From contig DETS01000105.1 in the NCBI GenBank assembly GCA_002361735.1, forward strand, positions 53,016-72,212: a stretch of 19,197 nt of DNA, read 5' to 3'. Positions 1-7,413 of this stretch are shown here, in pieces (position 1 is the stretch's first letter; each line of letters begins with the position of its first letter). Below the pieces are notes generated by a model. It made no database searches, had not been told where the DNA came from, and saw only the letters and a program-made list of their open reading frames with translations. A program made the position numbers and the translations under genes. Source of the stretch: Lachnospiraceae bacterium UBA3282 (GTDB lineage: Bacteria > Bacillota > Clostridia > Lachnospirales > Lachnospiraceae).

Positions 1-837
1 ATGGCGATTGCCAATCCTTCTCAGGAACTTCTGATGAGCTGTGCCTTCGCTTCCGACCTTCTGCTGAATAAAAAAGAGGCGGATGTCCGCTATATTGAAC
101 TGATGGATGCGGTGCGGGCAAAACGGGAGGCGGCGGGAGAGACCGCGCCGAAGGAGACAGGCATCCGTATCCATGCGCCTGTCAAAGAGCAGGAAGCCTT
201 ATCGTTCCGGGACAGGCTTTATCGGGACGTTTTGAAGGGAAATCGGGAGGGAATTACAGCAGACACACAAAAAGCGCTTGACGAGGGTGAGGCGGCAAAA
301 ACACTGCTGGATGATGTTCTGCTCCCTGCCATCAACGAAGTGGGAGAACTGTTTGACAAGGGCAAGTATTTCCTGCCCCAGCTCATAGCCAGCGCAGAAG
401 CCATGAAGACCTCCATTGAATATATGGAACCCCTTCTGTTACAGGCAAATACCGATCAGGAGATGCCGACGGTGGTAATTGCCACGGTGGAGGGTGATAT
501 TCATGACATTGGTAAGAATCTGGTAGCATTGATGTTAAAAAACTATGGCTTCCATGTGATCGATCTCGGCAAGGATGTACCGAAAGAGACAATCATTGAG
601 GAAGCAAAAAAACATAACGCACAGGTGATCGCTCTTTCGGCGTTGATGACTACCACCATGCAGCAGATGCGCCATGTCATAGAGTATGCAAAAGAACAAC
701 AGATAGATGCAAAGATTATCGTGGGCGGTGCCGTCATCACGCAGGAATATGCGGATGAGATCGGTGCGGACGGCTATTCCGAAGATGCCGCCGAGGCGGT
801 GAAGCTGACGAAACGCCTGTTGGGGATTAACGAGTGA
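1..837 (+). CDS. metH: Methionine synthase, cobalamin-binding C-terminal part (5' end outside window)
   Basis: Cobalamin-dependent methionine synthase transfers a methyl group from 5-methyltetrahydrofolate to homocysteine through protein-bound B12 in the cytosol. The open frame runs from base 1, so the ATG there is probably internal and the homocysteine and folate domains lie upstream. Residues 1-45 resemble the end of the pterin-binding domain. Residues 68-145 form the helical cap that precedes the B12 domain. Residues 157-278 are the Rossmann-like B12 domain, with the DxHxxG signature in GDIHDIGKN (D166, H168 as lower axial ligand, G171) and the VGGAVIT segment near residue 242. The protein stops about where the B12 domain ends, so the SAM-dependent reactivation domain of E. 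coli MetH is absent. That is common in Clostridia, where reactivation is usually done by a separate protein. No clear terminator follows. A corrinoid methyltransferase protein is the alternative, but the 35-50 linker and overall form favour MetH. Confidence 0.88.
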   Translation: MAIANPSQELLMSCAFASDLLLNKKEADVRYIELMDAVRAKREAAGETAPKETGIRIHAPVKEQEALSFRDRLYRDVLKGNREGITADTQKALDEGEAAKTLLDDVLLPAINEVGELFDKGKYFLPQLIASAEAMKTSIEYMEPLLLQANTDQEMPTVVIATVEGDIHDIGKNLVALMLKNYGFHVIDLGKDVPKETIIEEAKKHNAQVIALSALMTTTMQQMRHVIEYAKEQQIDAKIIVGGAVITQEYADEIGADGYSEDAAEAVKLTKRLLGINE

Positions 838-933
838 GATTCGCGGAAAAAGATAAAATAGAAACTTTTAGGAAATAACAGATCATCTGAAAACAATAAG
901 CAAAAAGCTTAGGAGATGGAGAAAGGATTCGCT

Positions 934-2550
934 ATGATAGGTGCAGACGCAATCATAAAATGTTTGGAGGCAGAGGGTGTACAGTATGTGTTCGGTTATC
1001 CGGGCGTTGCCATCTGTCCCTTTTACAACAGTATCTTAGATTCCAAAATACAAACCATCCTAATCCGCACAGAACAGAATGCGGCACATGCGGCAAGCGG
1101 TTTTGCCAGAGTTTCCGGAAAAGTAGGTGTGTGCGCGGTAACTTCCGGTCCCGGCGCGACCAATCTGATCACGGGTATCGCCACGGCCTTTGCGGACAGC
1201 ATACCGCTCGTGTGCATCACTGGACAGGTAAACAGTGAGCTTTTGGGCTCCGACGTCTTTCAGGAGGCGGATATCACGGGGGCGGCGGAATCCTTTGTGA
1301 AATACAGCTATCTGGTGAAGGATGCGGCGGAGATCCCTCGCATTTTCAAGGAGGCGTTTCATCTGGCAAACACCGGGCGTAAAGGTCCTGTGCTGATCGA
1401 TGTTCCCATCGACGTGCAGAATGCGCCTATCGCGAAATTCAAGTATCCGGATGAAGTCAATATGCGCACCTATAAGCCTACCGTAAAAGGCAATATGGCA
1501 CAGATCAAAAAGGTGGCAAAGGAACTTTCCTGCGCAAAACGCCCCCTGATCTGCGCAGGCGGCGGCGTACTGTTGAGCCGGGCAGAAGGAGCGCTCAGAG
1601 CGTTTTCTAAGAAATACAGGATTCCCGTGGTCTCCACTATGATGGGTATCGGTGCCATGCCGACAAAGGATCCTCTCTATTACGGCATGGTCGGCAATAA
1701 CGGCAAGCCCTTTGCAAACCGTGCTATGAATGATTCCGACCTTCTTTTGATGGTGGGTGCGCGTGTGGCGGACCGGGCGGTGAACCAGCCGGATCTGATC
1801 ACGGAGAATAAAGTGCTCGTGCACATCGATGTGGATCCTGCGGAGATTGGGAAAAATGTGGGGCCGGCCATTCCGCTTGTTGGAGATGCCAGACATATCT
1901 TTGAGGATTTGGAGACGGAAGATTTCTCCTGCGATACGGCAGCATGGCTTAAGACGCTCGATAATTACCGCGAGACCATGCAGCCTATCCGCAGACCGAA
2001 TGCTGATTATGTGGACCCGGCAGCCTTTATCACAAAACTCTCCGAAGCCATGAAAGAAGATGCGGTTTATGTGGCAGACGTGGGACAGAACCAGATCTGG
2101 TCCTGCGGCTATCATATCGTAAAGCAGGGAAAGTTTTTGACCAGCGGCGGTATGGGAACCATGGGCTATTCCATCCCTGCGGCTATGGGTGCGAAACTGG
2201 CGGACAAAAAGCGGCAGGTAATTGCTGTCTGCGGCGACGGTTCCTTCCAGATGTCTATGATGGAACTTGCCACCATACGGCAGTTTAATGTACCGGTAAA
2301 GATTATCGTCCTCAAAAACAATTATCTGGGCATGGTGCGTGAATACCAGCATTACACTTACAAGGATCATTACTCCGTGGTCGATTTGTCAGGAAGTCCC
2401 GACTTGGAAAAGCTGGCGTCGGCTTATGATCTGCGTTTTATGCGTCTTGAGAACATGACAGGAGCGGACGAAACCATCCGCAGTTTTCTGGAAAAGGACG
2501 AGTCGGTGCTTTTGGAATGCCTGATCGATCCGATGGATCTGGTTAAGTAA
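934..2550 (+). CDS. ilvB: Acetolactate synthase large (catalytic) subunit
   Basis: Thiamine diphosphate enzyme that condenses two pyruvates to acetolactate, or pyruvate plus 2-oxobutyrate to acetohydroxybutyrate, the first common step of valine, leucine and isoleucine synthesis. I start it at ATG 934 (MIGADAIIK). An ATG at 916 is in frame but touches the AGGAG at 911-915 and leaves no spacer, whereas AGAAAGG at 920-926 sits 7 nt before 934. The product is 538 aa. Visible signatures are the N-terminal GYPG loop at 21-24, catalytic Glu47 in RTEQNAAH, the SGPGATNLITGIATA segment, a central FAD/regulatory-type domain, and the TPP motif GDGSFQM (434-436) ending in NN (462-463). Oddities are RTEQ where RHEQ is usual, GNNG where GMHG is usual, and Tyr in GMVREYQ where Trp is common. 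These suggest a divergent ALS branch. The adjacent ilvN argues for an anabolic ALS and against another TPP decarboxylase. Probably co-transcribed with that ilvN. Confidence 0.9.
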   Translation: MIGADAIIKCLEAEGVQYVFGYPGVAICPFYNSILDSKIQTILIRTEQNAAHAASGFARVSGKVGVCAVTSGPGATNLITGIATAFADSIPLVCITGQVNSELLGSDVFQEADITGAAESFVKYSYLVKDAAEIPRIFKEAFHLANTGRKGPVLIDVPIDVQNAPIAKFKYPDEVNMRTYKPTVKGNMAQIKKVAKELSCAKRPLICAGGGVLLSRAEGALRAFSKKYRIPVVSTMMGIGAMPTKDPLYYGMVGNNGKPFANRAMNDSDLLLMVGARVADRAVNQPDLITENKVLVHIDVDPAEIGKNVGPAIPLVGDARHIFEDLETEDFSCDTAAWLKTLDNYRETMQPIRRPNADYVDPAAFITKLSEAMKEDAVYVADVGQNQIWSCGYHIVKQGKFLTSGGMGTMGYSIPAAMGAKLADKKRQVIAVCGDGSFQMSMMELATIRQFNVPVKIIVLKNNYLGMVREYQHYTYKDHYSVVDLSGSPDLEKLASAYDLRFMRLENMTGADETIRSFLEKDESVLLECLIDPMDLVK

Positions 2551-2602
2551 CGACACGAGAAGTACACGCTGCATTTAGGAAGTGATGGAGGTTATTTTGA
2601 CT

Positions 2603-3091
2603 ATGAAGAAAATATATTCCGTATTGGTAGAAAACCGTTCCGGCGTGCTCTGCAAGGTGGCGGGACTGTTTTCCAGAAGATGCTTTAACATCGATTCTTT
2701 GGCGGTGGGAGAGACGGAGGATACCACGGTCTCCCGCATGACCATCGTAAGCTCCGGCGATGAGCGCACCATCGAGCAGATTGAAAAGCAGCTCAATAAA
2801 AAGATTGACGTCATTAAAGTAAAGACCTTTGATGAGCCGGCAAGCGTGAGCCGTGAGTTGATGTTAATGAAGGTAAAGTATAATAAGAACAACAGACGCG
2901 ACATCATGGAAACCTGCCAGATCATGGGAGCGGATATCGTGGATATGTCAAAGAATATGATGATCATTCAAATCTGCGATGTGCCGGAACGTGTAAAGCT
3001 GCTCATCAGCATGATGAAGGGCATCAGTGTCGTGGAACTGGCGCGTACGGGGACACTGGCGCTGCAGAAGTGCCTGGAAGCGGAGGAGTAG
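2603..3091 (+). CDS. ilvN: Acetolactate synthase small (regulatory) subunit, copy 1
   Basis: ACT-domain regulatory subunit that activates the IlvB catalytic subunit and usually carries valine feedback inhibition. The frame is open from GTG 2582, but GGAGG at 2587-2591 lies inside that extension and points to ATG 2603 (MKKIYSVLV), giving 162 aa. The N-terminal ACT domain (about 1-75) keeps the ENRSGVL loop, whose Asn and Gly belong to the effector site in characterised IlvN/IlvH proteins, plus SRMTIV and EQIEKQLNKKIDV. The C-terminal half (about 80-160) ends in the typical VVELARTG. One unusual residue is Cys in SRRCFNIDS, where Gly is nearly invariant, including in the second copy in this window. 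It lies 52 nt after ilvB with no promoter evident between them, so an ilvB-ilvN operon is likely. It is clearly diverged from the copy at 13623, so this is not a recent duplication. Confidence 0.9.
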   Translation: MKKIYSVLVENRSGVLCKVAGLFSRRCFNIDSLAVGETEDTTVSRMTIVSSGDERTIEQIEKQLNKKIDVIKVKTFDEPASVSRELMLMKVKYNKNNRRDIMETCQIMGADIVDMSKNMMIIQICDVPERVKLLISMMKGISVVELARTGTLALQKCLEAEE

Positions 3092-3104
3092 AACGATATT
3101 TTAA

Positions 3105-3134
3105 AGGACGCACTTAAGTGAGTGCGTCCTTTTT
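3105..3134 (+). terminator. Rho-independent terminator after ilvB-ilvN
   Basis: A perfect 10-bp stem (AGGACGCACT at 3105-3114, AGTGCGTCCT at 3121-3130) with a 6-nt loop is followed by a T run from 3130. It starts 13 nt after the ilvN stop. The converging minus-strand regulator gene ends inside it, at 3114. The minus-strand side has only a weak T tract, so the hairpin may act in both directions but is best for the plus strand. Confidence 0.9.
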
Positions 3135-3362
3135 GTATTGCACAATATCTTTAGGTTCACATTTTAATACAAAACATATTCTGGCAAGGATGTCGGCGTC
3201 GATTTTTTCCACATTTCCCTTATACCACTTATCAATTACCTCAAAGCGGGTATCAATGGCTCTGGCGAGCGCATTTCTGGAAATCTGCTGTGCATCCATG
3301 AGTTCTTTTAAGTGAATTTCTATATGGCCGTAGTTGACCATGGCATATAGTCTGTTTTTCAT
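3114..3362 (-). CDS. XRE/Cro-CI family small DNA-binding regulator
   Basis: An 82-aa helix-turn-helix protein starting at ATG 3362 (minus strand, MKNRLYAMVNYG). An AGGGAG ribosome binding site lies just upstream; the reading frame extends further upstream, but that stretch is low-complexity and covers the promoter region. Helices run from about residue 17 (IHLKELMDAQQ) through the HTH ISRNALARAI-DTRFEVIDKWYKG (about 28-49) to a closing part (ADILARICFVLKCEPKDIV) that is typical of the small YozG-like XRE regulators (HTH_26). There is no separate sensor domain. The gene is divergent from the secreted-protein gene at 3511, and a perfect palindrome lies between the two starts, so it may repress that operon and itself. 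The DNA-binding fold is well supported. Target and signal are inferred from position only. Confidence 0.83.
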   Translation of the reverse strand: MKNRLYAMVNYGHIEIHLKELMDAQQISRNALARAIDTRFEVIDKWYKGNVEKIDADILARICFVLKCEPKDIVQYKKDALT

Positions 3363-3404
3363 ATATTTCTCCCTATGGTTATATACTATCTTAAAAGTAA
3401 CGGC

Positions 3405-3433
3405 TTGACGAATTACATATAAATAGTTACTAT
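3405..3433 (+). promoter_or_regulatory. Sigma-A-type promoter for the surface-protein operon
   Basis: TTGACG at 3405-3410 and TACTAT at 3428-3433 are separated by 17 bp, close to the housekeeping consensus. Transcription would begin near 3440 and give a leader of about 70 nt before the start codon at 3511. The -10 box lies inside the palindrome at 3422-3449, so a protein bound there would block initiation. I could not assign a convincing minus-strand promoter for the regulator gene. Confidence 0.65.
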
Positions 3434-3449
3434 ATATATAGTAACTATT
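3422..3449. promoter_or_regulatory. Perfect 28-bp palindrome, candidate operator
   Basis: The half-site AATAGTTACTATAT is followed directly by its exact reverse complement, with no spacer and no mismatch. It sits between the divergent XRE gene and the 3511 gene and covers the -10 box of the forward promoter. Dimeric XRE proteins commonly bind such sites, so it is a natural candidate operator. It is too AT-rich, and lacks the T tail needed, to be a good terminator. Confidence 0.6.
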
Positions 3450-3510
3450 GTAAAAAAAACTATGTGGATTGCATGATAAGTAAAGAATTTTTGAATGAGA
3501 GGGTGGGATT

Positions 3511-6500
3511 ATGACAAAAAAGAGAAAGGTTGGATGTAAAAGAATATTGGCAGTTTTTTTATCGTTTTGCATGGTGCTAGGTTTATTTATCACTGATGTT
3601 ATGCCAGTACAGGCAGCACCAGTTTTTTATGCTAGTGATAAAGATTTAAATTCGAATCAAGGATGTCATATATGTAGTGTCGCTATGGTACTTACAGCTA
3701 TGGGTAAAACCAATGCTACGCCATCAGAGGTTCTGAAAAATAATCAAAATAAATATGGCATTGAATGGTCTAATATACAAAAAAGCTATGGGGTACAAAT
3801 ATCAACACTCTATTATTTTAGTGGAGATTCTAAAAATAGAAAGAAGCAGCTATATTCACTTTGTCAACAATATCCTTATGGAATTGATGTTTATGCTCCT
3901 TATCCGAAAACAGATAAATATGGTAAAGTAGTAAAAGATGCAAATGGTAAAGTAGTAATGCAAGATCATTTTGTCTATGCATTTATTGAGAATGGGACAC
4001 TCTACATTCACGACCCAGGATATTATAATTGGTCATCTCGTATTGTTGATGAAAATGCGAAGAACTATAGTGATTATAGTAATTTTACATCATATAGAAT
4101 CTTTACTGATAAAGGTGGCGGTACTGTCACGCCGACTCCGCCTCCAACGCAAGACCCAATCACCTTTCAGACCCCGACCTATTCCAACGTCACCGAAACA
4201 ACAGCCTATGTACAGGTAAATGTCACGGCGGACAGTTCCCAACTGTCAAGAGTAGGCATGAAATGGGATAAGATAGTCGGAAGCACATATTATCATCAAC
4301 CTGAATTTAGTTGGCCTGGCAGTAGTCTGCGTTCGCGTATTTCGGTAGACTTTGGAAAAGAGATAGACAAAAATGGAAATAAGCCGTCTCTTTCGCCTGG
4401 GAGTACATATCAGTGTCAATTTTTTGCTGTCACAAAGGCAGGCAAGACGATTTATTCTACAGCAGTACGGTTTACAACAAAGTCAGCAGCATCAAGTGAC
4501 GCAACCCCGCCTGTGATATCCAATATAAAAGTAACCCCCAAAAATGATGGCTATTATGTTGAATGTGATGTTTATGATAATGTTGGAGTTTCAAAGGTTC
4601 AATTTCCTACGTGGACACACAAAAATGGACAAGATGATTTGCAATGGCCAGTTGGAGAAGCGTGGTCACAAAAAGGAGATGGCACTGCTACTTATGTAAT
4701 CAAGATAAATGCTTCCGATCACAATAATGAACAGGGTTATTATACCACCCATATTTATGCTTATGATACAGCGGGCAATCAAAGTTTTGCAGCTGTTTCA
4801 CCGGATACATGCGTTGACTGGACCAATCCAACGATTTCCGACATAAAAATAACCGACCAGACAGATAGCGGTTATACCGTACAATGTCGGGCGACCGATA
4901 ATGTAGGCGTGTCACGGGTTCGGTTCCCGGTATGGACAGATAAGAATGGACAGGATGACATTTGGTGGGGAGAGGGAATAAAGAACGGGAATATTTATTC
5001 CTTCCGTGTCAATAGAAGTGACCATAATCATGAATATGGCGTTTATCATAATCATATTTACGCTTATGATGCTGCGGGGAATCAGATATCTGCGGCTGCA
5101 CCGGATTGTATTATCAATTCGCTGACAATAACGAAGCAGCCTGACAACTATATCGGAACCGCAGGCGAAACGGCTGTTTTCAGAATAGCCGCAACGGGAA
5201 GTAATTTAAGATACCAATGGCAGTATAAAACAGCAGGATCTAATGATTGGACGAATTGTAATGCAGCAGGAAGCACAACCCCTGAACTGCGGTTCCCCAT
5301 CGTAGGAAAACAAAATGACCAAACAGAATTTCGTTGTGTTGTAGCGGATAGCGGTAATACTGTGATCAGCCAGACTGCCAGATTATCCGTATTGAATGAT
5401 GTAAAAAAATATACGGTTACATTTGATTCGCAGGGCGGTACTTTGGTGGAAGCCATTACAAACATTGTAGAAAATACAAAAGTAGTCTCTCTGCCAAAAC
5501 CGCCTGTCAGGGATAACTTTACCTTTATCGGCTGGTACACGGAACCGAACGGGCAGGGCAGTATTTTTAATGAAAATACCATCATTAACGGGGATATGAC
5601 GGTATATGCGCATTGGAGCTTACAGGCTGCGGCTGTCCCGAATGGTTTCTGGATCAACGATATCCCGCCTCAGAGATATACAGGTAAAGCAATCAAACCG
5701 TTTATAGAGGTTTATGATGGAACGAAGCTGTTAAAGGAAAAGGTTGATTATACACTGAGCTATAAGAATAACACGAAGTCAAACGATGCTTCCAATGCCA
5801 GAACTGCGCCGACGGTAGTGGTAAAGGGTAAAGGTAATTATTCCGGTACAGAAACGGCTGTTTTCTCGATTGTACCAAAAAGTATTAACGGCGAAGATGT
5901 TGCAATCGACAATATCACAAGGGCGTTTAGCAGCAAATTGCAGAAACCGGTGCCGACCGTAACATGGAATGGTAAGAAATTAAAGAACAAGACAGATTTC
6001 ACCGTAAATTATCCGAATGAGGACGAAAACGCATATATAGCGGAAGGAACCTATCAAATTGAAATTTTCGGTAAGGGAAATTATACGGGGAAAAGAGTCG
6101 TGCAGTTCACAATCACGAATAAGAAACTAATGAGCAAAGTGAATGTGACCAAGATTCCCAATCAGCCCTATACAGGAAGTGAAATCACGCCAGCGTTATC
6201 GGTTAAAGACGGCAGGACACCGTTAGAAGAAAATGTGGATTACAGCGTTTCCTATCGCAACAATTTTGAGACAGGTACGGCGATCGCAGTCCTTACCGGA
6301 ATAGGGGCATATTGCGGAGAAAAGCGAGTGTCCTTTAAAATCATAGGCATTGATATCAGAAAAGCGGTTGTTTCAGGCATACCAAAATCGGTTATGTATA
6401 CGGGTGCCCGCATTACCGTAAATCCTTATCTCACAATTGTGGATAATGATGGCGAAATTGTCTTGGAAAAAAATCGGGATTATACGATCAGTTATCAAAA

Positions 6501-7413
6501 AAACAAGGCGGCAGGTACGGCATCCATTATTTTCAAAGGAATCAATAATTATTCCGGCACCTTGAAAAAGACGTTTCGCATCACGCCTTACGATATCGCA
6601 CAGGACACAGAGAATCGGATTGAGACAGATGGATGGATTACGGCATTATATATGGCGGGAGGCAGCAAGCCCAAAACAACAGTTTGCTTTGGAACGCAAG
6701 TATTGGAGGAAGGGCGCGATTACACGCTGAAATACAACAACAATCAGGTTATCAGCAGCTTGGCTGCTTCGAATAAATTGCCGACTATTACTGTTTGTGG
6801 TAAGGGCAATTTTAAGGGAAGCAGGACAATAACTTTTCAAATTGTTCCTCGGGACATGGAATCCCTGATAATAGAGGTACCGGATAAGGTATACCAGAGC
6901 GCAGCTGGAAAGTACAAATCTATTCCCAAAATTATGGACTGGAATGGGAAAACACTAAAAGCAGGAAGGGATTACGAGAGTGAAATCAGTTACACCTATG
7001 CTGAGGATACTGTTTTGACGGAAGGGATTACCATGATGGCAGGGTGCCAGATCGGATCGACAGATATATTGCCGGTAGGAACCGGAGTGATGGTAACTGT
7101 GACCGGAAAAGGGAATTATAGCGGGACAATCAGTGCTGTATATCGAATTACACAGCAGGATTTTTGCAAAGCGAAAGTGAAAGTTTCCAAACAGACCTAT
7201 ACGGGAAGTGAGATTTGTCCGGGAAAAGAGCAGATGGAGATTAAAATCGGGCAGACCGTGCTTACAGATGCAGACTATGAAATAGTCGGTTACAAAAATA
7301 ATGTTAAGAAAGGAACCGCAACCGTGATTCTTCGTGGAATAGGGGATTACGGCGGGACGAAAAAGGCGACATTTAAGATTAGTGCGAAGGGATTTAAGTG
7401 GTGGTGGAGGTGA
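3511..7413 (+). CDS. Secreted multidomain protein with C39/papain-like cysteine peptidase fold and seven C-terminal repeat modules
   Basis: A 1300-aa exported protein. The start is ATG 3511, after GAGAGGGTGGG. Residues 1-36 are a signal peptide (basic start, hydrophobic 12-28, cleavage near VQA-A). Residues 40-200 resemble a C39-like or papain-like cysteine peptidase fold: Cys52 in GCHICSVAMVL, His153 in DHFVYAF and Asp168 in IHDPG would be the triad. A Pro-Thr linker at 205-215 precedes an FN3-like domain (about 216-325), two GBS-Bsp-like modules (about 331-430 and 439-532, both with GQDD and SDHN), an Ig-like domain (536-630) and an InlB-type repeat (631-702). Seven beta-rich modules occupy 712-1300, each with a YTG, DY-x-SY-x-NN and GKGNYSGT pattern. 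The tail is KGFKWWWR. There is no LPXTG, C-terminal membrane helix or SLH domain. First gene after the regulated promoter. Likely roles are peptide cleavage, cross-linking or adhesion at the surface. Enzymatic activity is inferred. Confidence 0.85.
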   Translation: MTKKRKVGCKRILAVFLSFCMVLGLFITDVMPVQAAPVFYASDKDLNSNQGCHICSVAMVLTAMGKTNATPSEVLKNNQNKYGIEWSNIQKSYGVQISTLYYFSGDSKNRKKQLYSLCQQYPYGIDVYAPYPKTDKYGKVVKDANGKVVMQDHFVYAFIENGTLYIHDPGYYNWSSRIVDENAKNYSDYSNFTSYRIFTDKGGGTVTPTPPPTQDPITFQTPTYSNVTETTAYVQVNVTADSSQLSRVGMKWDKIVGSTYYHQPEFSWPGSSLRSRISVDFGKEIDKNGNKPSLSPGSTYQCQFFAVTKAGKTIYSTAVRFTTKSAASSDATPPVISNIKVTPKNDGYYVECDVYDNVGVSKVQFPTWTHKNGQDDLQWPVGEAWSQKGDGTATYVIKINASDHNNEQGYYTTHIYAYDTAGNQSFAAVSPDTCVDWTNPTISDIKITDQTDSGYTVQCRATDNVGVSRVRFPVWTDKNGQDDIWWGEGIKNGNIYSFRVNRSDHNHEYGVYHNHIYAYDAAGNQISAAAPDCIINSLTITKQPDNYIGTAGETAVFRIAATGSNLRYQWQYKTAGSNDWTNCNAAGSTTPELRFPIVGKQNDQTEFRCVVADSGNTVISQTARLSVLNDVKKYTVTFDSQGGTLVEAITNIVENTKVVSLPKPPVRDNFTFIGWYTEPNGQGSIFNENTIINGDMTVYAHWSLQAAAVPNGFWINDIPPQRYTGKAIKPFIEVYDGTKLLKEKVDYTLSYKNNTKSNDASNARTAPTVVVKGKGNYSGTETAVFSIVPKSINGEDVAIDNITRAFSSKLQKPVPTVTWNGKKLKNKTDFTVNYPNEDENAYIAEGTYQIEIFGKGNYTGKRVVQFTITNKKLMSKVNVTKIPNQPYTGSEITPALSVKDGRTPLEENVDYSVSYRNNFETGTAIAVLTGIGAYCGEKRVSFKIIGIDIRKAVVSGIPKSVMYTGARITVNPYLTIVDNDGEIVLEKNRDYTISYQKNKAAGTASIIFKGINNYSGTLKKTFRITPYDIAQDTENRIETDGWITALYMAGGSKPKTTVCFGTQVLEEGRDYTLKYNNNQVISSLAASNKLPTITVCGKGNFKGSRTITFQIVPRDMESLIIEVPDKVYQSAAGKYKSIPKIMDWNGKTLKAGRDYESEISYTYAEDTVLTEGITMMAGCQIGSTDILPVGTGVMVTVTGKGNYSGTISAVYRITQQDFCKAKVKVSKQTYTGSEICPGKEQMEIKIGQTVLTDADYEIVGYKNNVKKGTATVILRGIGDYGGTKKATFKISAKGFKWWWR
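4501..5106 (+). repeat. Tandem pair of GBS-Bsp-like modules
   Basis: Two successive ~95-residue copies inside the first large secreted protein. Both share DNVGVS-x-V-x-FP at the front, WT-x-KNGQDD in the middle, and SDHN...Y...HIYAYD-x-AGNQ at the end. This pattern fits the GBS Bsp-like repeat family seen in secreted cell-wall hydrolases and adhesins of Firmicutes. The copies have diverged in DNA sequence, so this is protein-level repetition, not a recombination-prone exact repeat. Confidence 0.75.
5638..7410 (+). repeat. Seven-module beta-rich cassette, copy A
   Basis: Modules begin near 5638, 5881, 6127, 6349, 6589, 6853 and 7159. Most contain a YTG motif, a DY-x-x-SY-x-NN turn, a GKGNYSGT-like turn and an F-x-I final strand. 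Each module differs from its neighbours but matches the same-numbered module of the cassette at 11291-13132 in the other giant gene. For example, module 4 ends in GTLKKTFRI here and GTLKKTYNI there, and module 5 opens with a -T-x-ENRI motif in both. Confidence 0.85.

Noticed and set aside
838..933. Possible T-box or other amino-acid riboswitch before ilvB
   Set aside because: The gap is under 100 nt, too short for a T-box, and shows no T-box sequence, strong hairpin or T run. The same absence holds upstream of ilvN copy 2 and leuC.
1060..2370. 436-codon open frame on the minus strand
   Set aside because: It lies wholly antisense to ilvB, has no family-like features and a His/Arg-rich composition typical of a reverse shadow of a GC-richer gene.
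3363..3593. N-terminal extension of the XRE regulator to 159 aa
   Set aside because: The extra residues are low-complexity, cover the divergent promoter and palindrome, and overlap the signal peptide of the opposite gene. ATG 3362 has a proper ribosome binding site.
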